Source: Niabella aurantiaca DSM 17617 (GTDB taxonomy: Bacteria > Bacteroidota > Bacteroidia > Chitinophagales > Chitinophagaceae). From it: a stretch of 64,000 bases of DNA. Location: contig NZ_KB893646.1 in the NCBI RefSeq assembly GCF_000374125.1, positions 238,163-302,162 on the forward strand, in the 5' to 3' direction. The notes beneath the pieces are model-generated. The model had not been told where the DNA came from. It searched no databases and worked only from the letters and a program-made list of their open reading frames with translations. Made by a program: the position numbers and the translations under genes. Below, in pieces: positions 34,930 through 41,717 of the stretch. Each line of letters opens with the position of its first letter. Position 1 is the stretch's first letter.

Positions 34930-35016
34930 ATTTTTTTTTATTTGTTTCGACAACAAAATTCAGACAGGTGTACCGGCTATTGATGCACCTGGGTTAATAA
35001 ATGTCTGCAGCCTGTT

Positions 35017-35604
35017 TCAGGATCCTTTTGCACCCTGATGAAGGATCCTTTTACGAATGCGGCTTAGAGACTGAGGCTTTACGCCTACAAAGGATGCGAT
35101 ATGGTATTGGGATATCCGCTGACCCAGATCCGGATGCTCTGTAATGAATTTCCGGTATCTGGCTTCCGGCGTATCGGTGTAAAAAGAGTTAAGGTCTGTC
35201 AGCGCCTGGATGAACACCTGCTCAATAATGACCCGGACCATCCGTTCACCGTATTTCAATTCCTGATACAATTTCTGCAGATCAGCATGGGTGATCACAT
35301 ACAGTTCGCTATCTTCCAACGCCTGTATCACCTGCTGCGATGGTACCCTGGGCACAAAGCTGGCGTAGTTGCTTATAAATTGGTTCTCCTGTAAAAAACC
35401 ATAGGTCTTTTCTTCCCCGTCCACATTAATATAAAAACGCATCAGGCCCCTGCTGATAAAACCCGCGTATTTACAGATGGCTCCTTCAGATAAAAAGAAC
35501 GATCCTTTTTTATAATTTTTCCGGATAAAAAGCTGACCAATGACCTGCTCCTCTTTCGGACTCAGAGGAATAAGTGACCTGATCGCCTGGATTAATTGCT
35601 TCAT
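35017..35604 (-). CDS. Crp/Fnr-family transcriptional regulator
   Basis: A 195-residue regulator from ATG 35604, the position that fits the family; the frame is open back to 35748 without similarity. A cyclic-nucleotide-binding beta-barrel (about 20-125) contains KKGSFFLSEGAICKYAGFISRGLMRFY. The C-terminal winged helix shows ISQYHIASFVGVKPQSLSRIRKR as recognition unit. The glycine/Arg-Ser signature for cAMP binding is not seen, so the ligand may differ, as in most Bacteroidota members. Same strand and just upstream of the DUF4267-cupin gene. Confidence 0.88.
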   Translation of the reverse strand: MKQLIQAIRSLIPLSPKEEQVIGQLFIRKNYKKGSFFLSEGAICKYAGFISRGLMRFYINVDGEEKTYGFLQENQFISNYASFVPRVPSQQVIQALEDSELYVITHADLQKLYQELKYGERMVRVIIEQVFIQALTDLNSFYTDTPEARYRKFITEHPDLGQRISQYHIASFVGVKPQSLSRIRKRILHQGAKGS

Positions 35605-35767
35605 GAGTAAAACCGCTCTTTCTTTTGAATAAAAATAAGAAAGTTCTATGTGGTAAAAGCATGCGTTATTGATGCCGCCAGGCCGGAGCGCTATTCTAAT
35701 CAGACTGTCTTTTCCTTGAACGTTGCGTAAATAGCCGGACATGGCCATGTCCCGGGTTAAACTCCTC

Positions 35768-36125
35768 TTAGAAGCTGTTTAAAAACGATCCGGGAGGATC
35801 CGTATAACCATTAAAAGTACCAGCTTTTTACCGTTTCTACTTAGGCACTTCGCTGTAGCCGTCATCTATACAAAGCGGGGTTAAGCGATCATTTTAGCAA
35901 AAGAGGCATAGCCTCGAAAGATCCGGCAAGAACGGGTTTCAACCCCGTTCACACGTCCCAAAGAGCAACAGAGAGCCATGGGCTCGGGGCATAATGATCC
36001 GTGCTGATGGCACTTATGAAATTACGGACTCGTTAAAGCCCTGCTAAAGCGCGGCTTTAACGACAACGACGTGCCGGATGGCGCTTATAAGGAGGATCAA
36101 AATTTTATTTTTCAACAGCTCTTAA
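35768..36125. mobile_element. MITE-like element, 358 bp, with imperfect terminal inverted repeats
   Basis: TTAGAAGCTGTTTAAAAA (35768-35785) and TTTTTCAACAGCTCTTAA (36108-36125) are inverted copies with few mismatches; both ends continue with a GATC a few bases inward. The inside has several hairpins: GAGGC-ATA-GCCTC, GAACGGG-TTTCAAC-CCCGTTC and GTTAAAGCC-(12)-GGCTTTAAC, and an imperfect direct repeat of about 20 bp (CGTGCTGATGGCACTTATGA-like). No transposase frame and no clear target duplication. Confidence 0.5.
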
Positions 36126-36404
36126 GGACAATTGCAGGGGGCCACTGCGCCGGCACGATATAAATCAGTAAAAGGTTTCATTCTTTCTGCTTTTTGTTTC
36201 AACCGGCTTTTTTACAATGGGCTAATTTTGCAGCTAAACAGGGTTGCATTGGATAACCCGGAAAGTCGTGGCCGCCTATATCGCGGCCCTTCCTGAGCAT
36301 CCGGAAAAGATATAAAGGCAGGCGTGGGGGGTGAACAGACCCGGCGTGTAGGGCGATAGCCTTCTTTTTATTAAGAAAAGATACCGGGAAAACCCCCAAG
36401 GCAA

Positions 36405-36412
36405 TACCTTTG
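36405..36412 (+). promoter_or_regulatory. Bacteroidota -7 element upstream of NAD(P)-binding protein
   Basis: TACCTTTG matches TAnnTTTG exactly, 50 bases before the ATG at 36463; no matching TTG box is seen. Confidence 0.35.
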
Positions 36413-36462
36413 TAAAAGCCCGGATCCTGAGTACCGGTCATTTTCTTTAATAAAGACCCAAG

Positions 36463-37140
36463 ATGAAATTAAAAGTGATCATAACCGGCGCTACCGGCAT
36501 GGTAGGCGAAGGGGTATTGCAGGAATGCCTGGTTAACCCGGCAGTGGAAAAGATCCTGCTGATCAACAGGAGACCCAGCGGTTATCTTCACCCGAAGATC
36601 GAGGAAATACTCCACAGCAATTTCAATGATATCGCCCCTATTGCCGACCAGGTGAAGGGTTATGATGCCTGCTATTTTTGCCTGGGTGTTTCCTCGATCG
36701 GGATGAAGGAGCCCGATTATTATGCGGCTACTTATACCCTTACATTGAACTTTGCCCGGGTGCTGGCCGGAAGGAATCCGCAAATGACCTTTTGCTATGT
36801 TTCCGGGGCAGGAACAGACAGTACGGAGAAAGGACGGCAAATGTGGGCAAGGGTAAAAGGAAAGACCGAAAACGACCTGATGAAGTTACCCTTCAAAGCC
36901 GTATATCATTTCCGGCCTGCTTTTATGAAGCCCACTAAAGGAGCGCGCAATGTAAAAGGCTTTTACAAAGTGATTACCGCGCTTTACCCTTTGTTCCGGG
37001 TATTGAATGCCAACTATTTTTTAACCCTTGAAGAAGTGGGTAAGGCCATGATCCAGGTATCGGTCACTGGTTATCCGGCACCTGTTATTGAAGTAAAGGA
37101 TATTGTCCGGCTTGCGAAATCAAATATCAGCACGAAGTAA
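36463..37140 (+). CDS. NAD(P)H-binding Rossmann protein (atypical SDR, NmrA/HTATIP2-like)
   Basis: A 225-residue cytosolic protein. The N-terminus KVIITGATGMVGEGVLQECL is the nucleotide-binding GxxGxxG of extended or atypical short-chain dehydrogenases, and LLINRRPSGY provides the 2'-phosphate-contacting Arg pair that favours NADP(H). YDACYFCLGVSSIGMKEPDYY and FCYVSGAGTDSTEKGRQMWARVKGKTE follow; the catalytic YxxxK is replaced by a WxxxK-like segment, so it may not be an active dehydrogenase. Such proteins often respond to redox state. It is monocistronic. Confidence 0.87.
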   Translation: MKLKVIITGATGMVGEGVLQECLVNPAVEKILLINRRPSGYLHPKIEEILHSNFNDIAPIADQVKGYDACYFCLGVSSIGMKEPDYYAATYTLTLNFARVLAGRNPQMTFCYVSGAGTDSTEKGRQMWARVKGKTENDLMKLPFKAVYHFRPAFMKPTKGARNVKGFYKVITALYPLFRVLNANYFLTLEEVGKAMIQVSVTGYPAPVIEVKDIVRLAKSNISTK

Positions 37141-37199
37141 AACAAGCGTGTTATTGTCGAAAAATGCGGTAAACCCTTTGGAGCAGAATTATTTATATC

Positions 37200-37655
37200 T
37201 TATAACAAGCCGCCTCTGCCTGATGATTGGTTCTTCCAGCCCGATCGAATAATAGCGTAAAGGTAACGTTTCATAATCATCGCATCCACCAGGCGGCCCA
37301 ATAGGCCCAACGGCGACTGAAAACAGAACAGATCTTTCATCAGCGTTCCGCCTTCTATACTACTGAAATAATGATCATGCTTTATAAACTTAAAGGCCCC
37401 ACGGACCTGCTCATCCCTGAAATGAAACGGTCGCTGATATACCGTAATCTTTGAGGTCAGCTTTTGGCGTACTCCAAAATGAGTGGCCTGCCAGGTCACC
37501 GTTTCTCCCTCTCCGATCAACCCGGTGGTTTTTCCGGCAATGGCTTTTTCCTTTGTTTGAGCGGTTGAAAAGCTGTGCAGATCAATGCTCCTTGCCAGAT
37601 CAAAACAGGTTTCGATATCCGCTCCGATATAGGTTCTCAATTCAATTACAGGCAT
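37200..37655 (-). CDS. SRPBCC (START-like) family protein
   Basis: A 151-residue protein from ATG 37655; further upstream the frame is open to 37712 but without similarity. It begins PVIELRTYIGADIETCFDLARSIDLH, typical for the polyketide-cyclase/START helix-grip family, followed by GEGETVTWQATHFG, FHFRDEQVRGAFKFIKHDHYF and a C-terminal long helix (GRLVDAMIMKRYL). It binds a hydrophobic small molecule or acts in cell-division-inhibitor-like families; the ligand is unknown. Convergent with the NAD(P)-binding protein. Confidence 0.85.
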   Translation of the reverse strand: MPVIELRTYIGADIETCFDLARSIDLHSFSTAQTKEKAIAGKTTGLIGEGETVTWQATHFGVRQKLTSKITVYQRPFHFRDEQVRGAFKFIKHDHYFSSIEGGTLMKDLFCFQSPLGLLGRLVDAMIMKRYLYAIIRSGWKNQSSGRGGLL

Positions 37656-37812
37656 GCTGTTTTGAGTTGTCGATTTTAAGATGAATAAAGATACATCCGA
37701 AAGGACCATCATCCATTAATCCTTTATGCCCTCTGTTTGCATTACATTATTAAAAAGCATAATGCAACTTGGAAAATAATTTGTACCTTTTGATCACTAA
37801 AACATCTACCCT

Positions 37813-38391
37813 ATGCAAATCATCCGCAGCATCCAAAATCGCATTTATGAGATCCGGGGTGAACGCGTGATCCTCGACTTCGACCTCGCCGTCCTTTATG
37901 AAGTAGAAACAAGAACGCTGAATCAGACCGTAAAAAGAAACAGCAAACGATTTCCTGCCGATTTTATGTTCCAATTGACCCGGCAGGAATTTGCCGCATT
38001 AAAGCCAGAAATCAACAAATCATACAACGATGATTTTCAATAAGTTACGGATATGTCATCACAAATTGTGATGACATATCCCGGGAAACGGCCAAAGACT
38101 GCACTACCTTATGCCTTTACGGAACAGGGAGTAGCAATGCTCAGCGGCCTCCTGAACAGCGACAAAGCCATTCAAATGAATATCGCCATTATGCGGGCAT
38201 TCGTGGAGATCAGAAAGATCGTGCTTCAGCAGGGCGATCTGAAGGAACAGCTGAAACAGATCCAGGAGCGCATTACCGGCCACGATGCGCAGCTTTCGGC
38301 TATTTATGATGCTATTGAAAATTTGCTGGACGAGAAGGTAGCCCAGCAAAAATGGAATGATCGCCGGCGGATCGGGTTTAATACGAAATAA
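37813..38391 (+). pseudogene. ORF6N-domain protein interrupted by one in-frame stop
   Basis: The first half (37813-38043, 76 residues: [42 protein letters not shown]) is the ORF6N domain of phage-derived regulators. A TAA at 38041-38043 ends it, and the very same frame then continues for 116 codons (SSQIVMTYPGKRPKTALPYAF, TEQGVAMLSGLLNS) to 38391, with a second ATG at 38053. Intact homologues run through this point at about 190-200 residues. Only one base change is needed to restore the gene, so the loss is recent or the stop is read through. Two separate products cannot be excluded. Confidence 0.85.
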
Positions 38392-38450
38392 AAAAATTTA
38401 TGCCCTTTGCGGATGATCCGGAATAAAAACAACAAGAACAACGAGCGGAA

Positions 38451-39740
38451 TTAAAGCTCCTCCAAACTCTCTTTCACTGCCTGTATGGTCTGATCCAGGT
38501 CCTCCTTCGTGAGTGCGTTGTTCAAAAACCAGCTTTCAAAAGCCGAAGGCGGCAGGTAAATGCCCCGCTTCAGCAAAGCATGGAACAACCGGTTAAACCG
38601 TGCATTATCAGCTGCCGCAGCCGCAGCAAAATTCACTACCGGCTGAGCCGAAAAATGAATGCTGATCATGCTGCCCAGATGGTTGATCACATAGGGCTGC
38701 CCCCATGCCTTCAAAACGGCGTCCAGTCCGTCTTTCAGATACAGGGTCTTTTCATCCAGTTCCGTCAGCAACTCCGGTTTTTCCTTTAGTGCTTTCAGCA
38801 GGGTTAAGCCTGCCGTCATCGCCACCGGATTACCGCTCAGCGTACCGGCCTGGTACACGCCACCCAACGGGGCCACTACTTCCATAATATGCCGCTTACC
38901 GCCAAAAGCGCCTACCGGCATCCCGGCCCCGATCACTTTGCCATAGGTTACCAGGTCCGCATCAATACCCAACCGCTCCTGCGCGCCACCCAGCGCCAGG
39001 CGAAAACCGTTCATTACTTCATCAAAGATCAGCAGCATCTGCTCCTCATCGCAAATACGGCGCAGGCCTTCCAGGAAGCCCGGCTCCGGAAGGATACAGC
39101 CCATATTGCCCGCTACCGGCTCTACAATAATGGCCGCTATTTCACCTTTGTGCCCCGCAACCAGCTTTTCAACTGCCGCCAGGTCATTATACGCACAGGT
39201 AAGTGTGTCATTGGCGGCACCGGCGGTAATACCCGGTACGGTTTGTATATTAAAAGTAGCCACGCCGCTGCCCGCCTTCACCAGGAAAGGATCGGCATGA
39301 CCGTGGTAGCAGCCCTCAAACTTGATGAATTTATTCCGGCCGGTATAGCCCCGGGCCACCCGCAGCGCGCTCATACAGGCCTCGGTACCGCTGTTCACCA
39401 TACGGATCAGGTCTACATTGGGCACCATGGATTTGATCAGCTCTGCCATCTCCACTTCAATTTCCGTAGGTGCTCCAAAAGACGTGGCTTTTTCCACCTG
39501 CTGCTGAATGGCCCTGGTTACCGGTTCATAACCATGCCCCAGGATCATAGGCCCCCAGGAAGCGATATAGTCGATATAACGTTGCCCGGCCACATCATAG
39601 AGGTAGGCCCCCTTTGCTTTTTCAAAAAATACCGGTGTACCGCCTACGCTTTTAAAAGCCCGTACAGGCGAATTAACTCCGCCGGGGATACTGTGCAGCG
39701 CACGTTCAAATAAGGATCTGCTGGACTCGTATGTATACAT
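38451..39740 (-). CDS. hemL: Glutamate-1-semialdehyde 2,1-aminomutase
   Basis: A 429-residue PLP enzyme that makes 5-aminolevulinate from glutamate-1-semialdehyde, the C5 entry to haem. Motifs: SIPGGVNSPVRAFKSVGG near the N-terminus, MVNSGTEACMSALRVARGYTG, FEGCYHGHADPFL, LIFDEVMNGFR with the PLP-contacting Asp, and TYGKVIGAGMPVGAFGG with the Schiff-base lysine. The product is cytosolic. The ATG at 39740 directly abuts the left repeat of the S23 cassette, so the promoter may lie in or beyond that cassette. Confidence 0.97.
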   Translation of the reverse strand: MYTYESSRSLFERALHSIPGGVNSPVRAFKSVGGTPVFFEKAKGAYLYDVAGQRYIDYIASWGPMILGHGYEPVTRAIQQQVEKATSFGAPTEIEVEMAELIKSMVPNVDLIRMVNSGTEACMSALRVARGYTGRNKFIKFEGCYHGHADPFLVKAGSGVATFNIQTVPGITAGAANDTLTCAYNDLAAVEKLVAGHKGEIAAIIVEPVAGNMGCILPEPGFLEGLRRICDEEQMLLIFDEVMNGFRLALGGAQERLGIDADLVTYGKVIGAGMPVGAFGGKRHIMEVVAPLGGVYQAGTLSGNPVAMTAGLTLLKALKEKPELLTELDEKTLYLKDGLDAVLKAWGQPYVINHLGSMISIHFSAQPVVNFAAAAAADNARFNRLFHALLKRGIYLPPSAFESWFLNNALTKEDLDQTIQAVKESLEEL

Positions 39741-39741
39741 G

Positions 39742-40237
39742 ATGTGAATTGTGAATGGTCAATAGTTAAAGCGCAAAGCTACTTTGATTTGATCAAACCG
39801 GTAAGCAGTTTGAAAGAGCTTTGCAATTTTTCTCCCATATTATTGATTGGATAATTATTTAAGTAGTCAAGTGCAGCGGCAGCATCGAGGGCAGCATCTA
39901 TTTCAATTATGGATCCCCGCGCTATTTCGTAGTAACGTTTCTTTTCCGGTCCCGATTTTCTGGATGCCCCTTCTGCAATATTTAATAGGTTGGATAGTGC
40001 CGCTCTCCTTATTTGCGAGGCCATCCCAAATTTTTCGTAATCAGGCAGCGTTTTTGAAAACTTGTAACATTCAATAAGAAGTCTATTTGCACTTTTATAA
40101 ACTTCAAGATTTTGGTGATTTAATCTTAGAAACATAGTAATTAGCATTTGCCCATCAAGGTAGTCAATTTTTCATTACAACGGATCTATTTCACCATTGA
40201 CTATTGCCTATTGACTTTCCCCATTGCCTATTCACAT
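39742..40237. repeat. Inverted short-word repeats flanking the second S23 gene
   Basis: The left side (39742-39766: ATGTGAATTGTGAATGG then TCAATAG) matches the reverse complement of 40208-40237 (ATGTGAATAGGCAATGG, a 6-base gap, TCAATAG). The region between 40180 and 40230 repeats ATTGACTATTGCCTATTGAC-like words further. The left repeat starts right after the hemL ATG and the right repeat contains the uppP stop codon, so the unit fills the gap exactly. Confidence 0.65.
39779..40135 (-). CDS. Four-helix-bundle protein (S23 type), second copy
   Basis: A 118-residue helical protein from ATG 40135 (an ATG at 40147 is possible). LNHQNLEVYKSANRLLIECYKF, DYEKFGMASQIRRAALSNLLNIAEG and RYYEIARGSIIEIDAALDAAAAL are the family signatures. 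It is clearly diverged from the copy at 19812-20222, so the two were acquired independently or split long ago. Like that copy it is not in an rRNA gene and is bounded by inverted short-word repeats. Confidence 0.92.
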   Translation of the reverse strand: MFLRLNHQNLEVYKSANRLLIECYKFSKTLPDYEKFGMASQIRRAALSNLLNIAEGASRKSGPEKKRYYEIARGSIIEIDAALDAAAALDYLNNYPINNMGEKLQSSFKLLTGLIKSK

Positions 40238-41073
40238 TACGCAATCACCCCCTTATAAATCAATATCAGCAATACCGCTCCTGCAATGATCCGGTACCAG
40301 CCAAAGGCCTTGAAACCATATTTTTTCAGGAAATCGATAAAGAATTTGATCGCCAGGATGGCCACTACGAAAGCCACCACATTGCCTACAATAAAAGCGA
40401 TTGTATTTTCTTTTGACGCCAGGATCAGCTCATAGCCCTTTTGCGTAATACCTCCCTGGTTCCATTTTTTCAGAAAGATGGAGTACAGGGTGGCTGCAGC
40501 CATTGTAGGTACAGCCAGGAAAAAGGAAAATTCTGCGGCAATATTGCGGGTCATCTTCTGCTGCATTCCGCCAATAATAGAAGCGGCGCTCCGGCTTACA
40601 CCGGGGATCATGGCCACCACCTGCCACAAGCCTGTGAGAAAGGCTTTGGGATAAGAGATCTGCTCCACGGTTTTCACCGTTGGGTGATTGAACATTTTAT
40701 CAATAAACAGCAGCACAAATCCGCCGATCAGCAGGGTTGTGGCTACTACCGTGGGACTTTCGAGCAATTGGTCGATCCTATCGGAGAACAGATACCCCAG
40801 CACCAGAGCGGGGATGACCCCCACAATGAGCTTAAAATAAAACGACCAGTTGATGCCCCCCTCTGCTTTTGAAGGAAAAAACCGGCGCCAGTACAGCACC
40901 ACTACCGCCAGGATGGCGCCCAGCTGGATGGCTACCTCAAACAGTTTGGTAAATTCCTCCTTCTCAATCCCCATAAACGAACTGGCAATGATCATATGCC
41001 CGGTGGAGGAAATGGGGAGGTACTCGGTAATGCCTTCTACAATTGCAATAATAATAGCCTGGATAATGCTCAT
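40237..41073 (-). CDS. uppP: Undecaprenyl-diphosphate phosphatase (UppP/BacA)
   Basis: A 278-residue inner-membrane enzyme that recycles the undecaprenyl lipid carrier of peptidoglycan synthesis. The start at 41073 puts [25 protein letters not shown] at the N-terminus, with the conserved (E/Q)xxxE-type motif; [21 protein letters not shown] carries the PGxSRSxxT-like motif with the catalytic Arg. About eight hydrophobic helices are visible. Upstream lies the DUF3098 gene, the usual order in this phylum, but a terminator stands between the two. Confidence 0.96.
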   Translation of the reverse strand: MSIIQAIIIAIVEGITEYLPISSTGHMIIASSFMGIEKEEFTKLFEVAIQLGAILAVVVLYWRRFFPSKAEGGINWSFYFKLIVGVIPALVLGYLFSDRIDQLLESPTVVATTLLIGGFVLLFIDKMFNHPTVKTVEQISYPKAFLTGLWQVVAMIPGVSRSAASIIGGMQQKMTRNIAAEFSFFLAVPTMAAATLYSIFLKKWNQGGITQKGYELILASKENTIAFIVGNVVAFVVAILAIKFFIDFLKKYGFKAFGWYRIIAGAVLLILIYKGVIA

Positions 41074-41083
41074 AAGGGACTTT

Positions 41084-41114
41084 AAAAAATAAGGCGACAT
41101 AAAGTAGCCGCCTT
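41084..41114 (-). terminator. Terminator between DUF3098 gene and uppP
   Basis: Minus strand: AAGGCG and CGCCTT arms separated by 12 bases, then a T-run that ends 11 bases before the uppP ATG. Its place directly in front of a start codon would also suit an attenuator. Confidence 0.65.
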
Positions 41115-41137
41115 AAAATTCTTTTATTGAAAATCTT

Positions 41138-41389
41138 TTATTTTTTTTCAGGGGATGATCTTTTAAAGATCGCATATATTTCAATGGCCAGCCCAATGAA
41201 AATAATGATCGGCGCAATGGTGATACGGGTAGTGCTATATACGGCGTCCCTGTTGAATACATGCGGGTCCTCACTTTTTCCGCCCGACATCAAAAACATA
41301 CCCAGGGCGATCACAACCGCCCCGATCAGCATCCAGGTATAATTGGACCTGGAGAACATGGAAGGCGTGCCATTTGTTGAAGTAGCCAT
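41138..41389 (-). CDS. DUF3098 small membrane protein
   Basis: An 83-residue protein with two membrane helices (about 18-37: YTWMLIGAVVIALGMFLMSGG; about 55-74: ITIAPIIIFIGLAIEIYAIF) joined by a loop with DPHVFNRDAVYSTTR, the family hallmark. DUF3098 genes usually sit between ftsX and uppP in Bacteroidota, which suggests a part in envelope growth; ftsX is not in the window here. ATG at 41389. Confidence 0.93.
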   Translation of the reverse strand: MATSTNGTPSMFSRSNYTWMLIGAVVIALGMFLMSGGKSEDPHVFNRDAVYSTTRITIAPIIIFIGLAIEIYAIFKRSSPEKK

Positions 41390-41717
41390 ACGCTGACAAT
41401 TTTAGGGTTGCAATATAATATATTATCGGCAATGCCCGGGTCCGGGGAAGCAAATGTTCCTTCATTTAATTATTTTTTATAAAAACCCGGGGGGCCGCCG
41501 CTGATGCGCTGATCGCTTTCGTACTATACTACAGCTTCAATCCCACTGCACACCTTTTCTGCAGCCTTTGCCTTCAAAATACCCGCCAGACCAGCTTTTT
41601 TGACAATACATTACTTAAATTTGCCCCCCAAGTCCGGTTTCCTGATCTTTTTTGTTGAAAATGAAGCACAAATCCTTTTCACACGCAAAGGAAAAGGCCG
41701 GATCAATACACGGATTT
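41390..41717. other. Divergent intergenic region before leuS
   Basis: A 328-base gap between divergent genes. It holds a fragment of the dispersed CTGATTnGC-type repeat (GCCGCTGATGCGCTGATC, about 41496-41513) and a -7 element for leuS. Nothing else is recognised. Confidence 0.4.
41616..41623 (+). promoter_or_regulatory. Bacteroidota -7 element upstream of leuS
   Basis: TAAATTTG matches TAnnTTTG exactly; the leuS ATG is 95 bases further on. A TTG at 41600-41602 is closer (13 bases) than the usual 17-23. Confidence 0.35.

Larger units (their letters stand above)
35605..36462. other. 858-base gene-free stretch
   Basis: No coding frame here has family similarity or a plausible start. Its centre (35768-36125) is a MITE-like element described separately. 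The right part holds a -7 element (36405-36412) for the next gene; the rest shows nothing I can interpret. Confidence 0.5.

Noticed and set aside
36199..36441. 80-codon minus-strand reading in the 858-base gap
   Set aside because: No recognisable similarity, basic and low-hydrophobic composition, no promoter; treated as chance.
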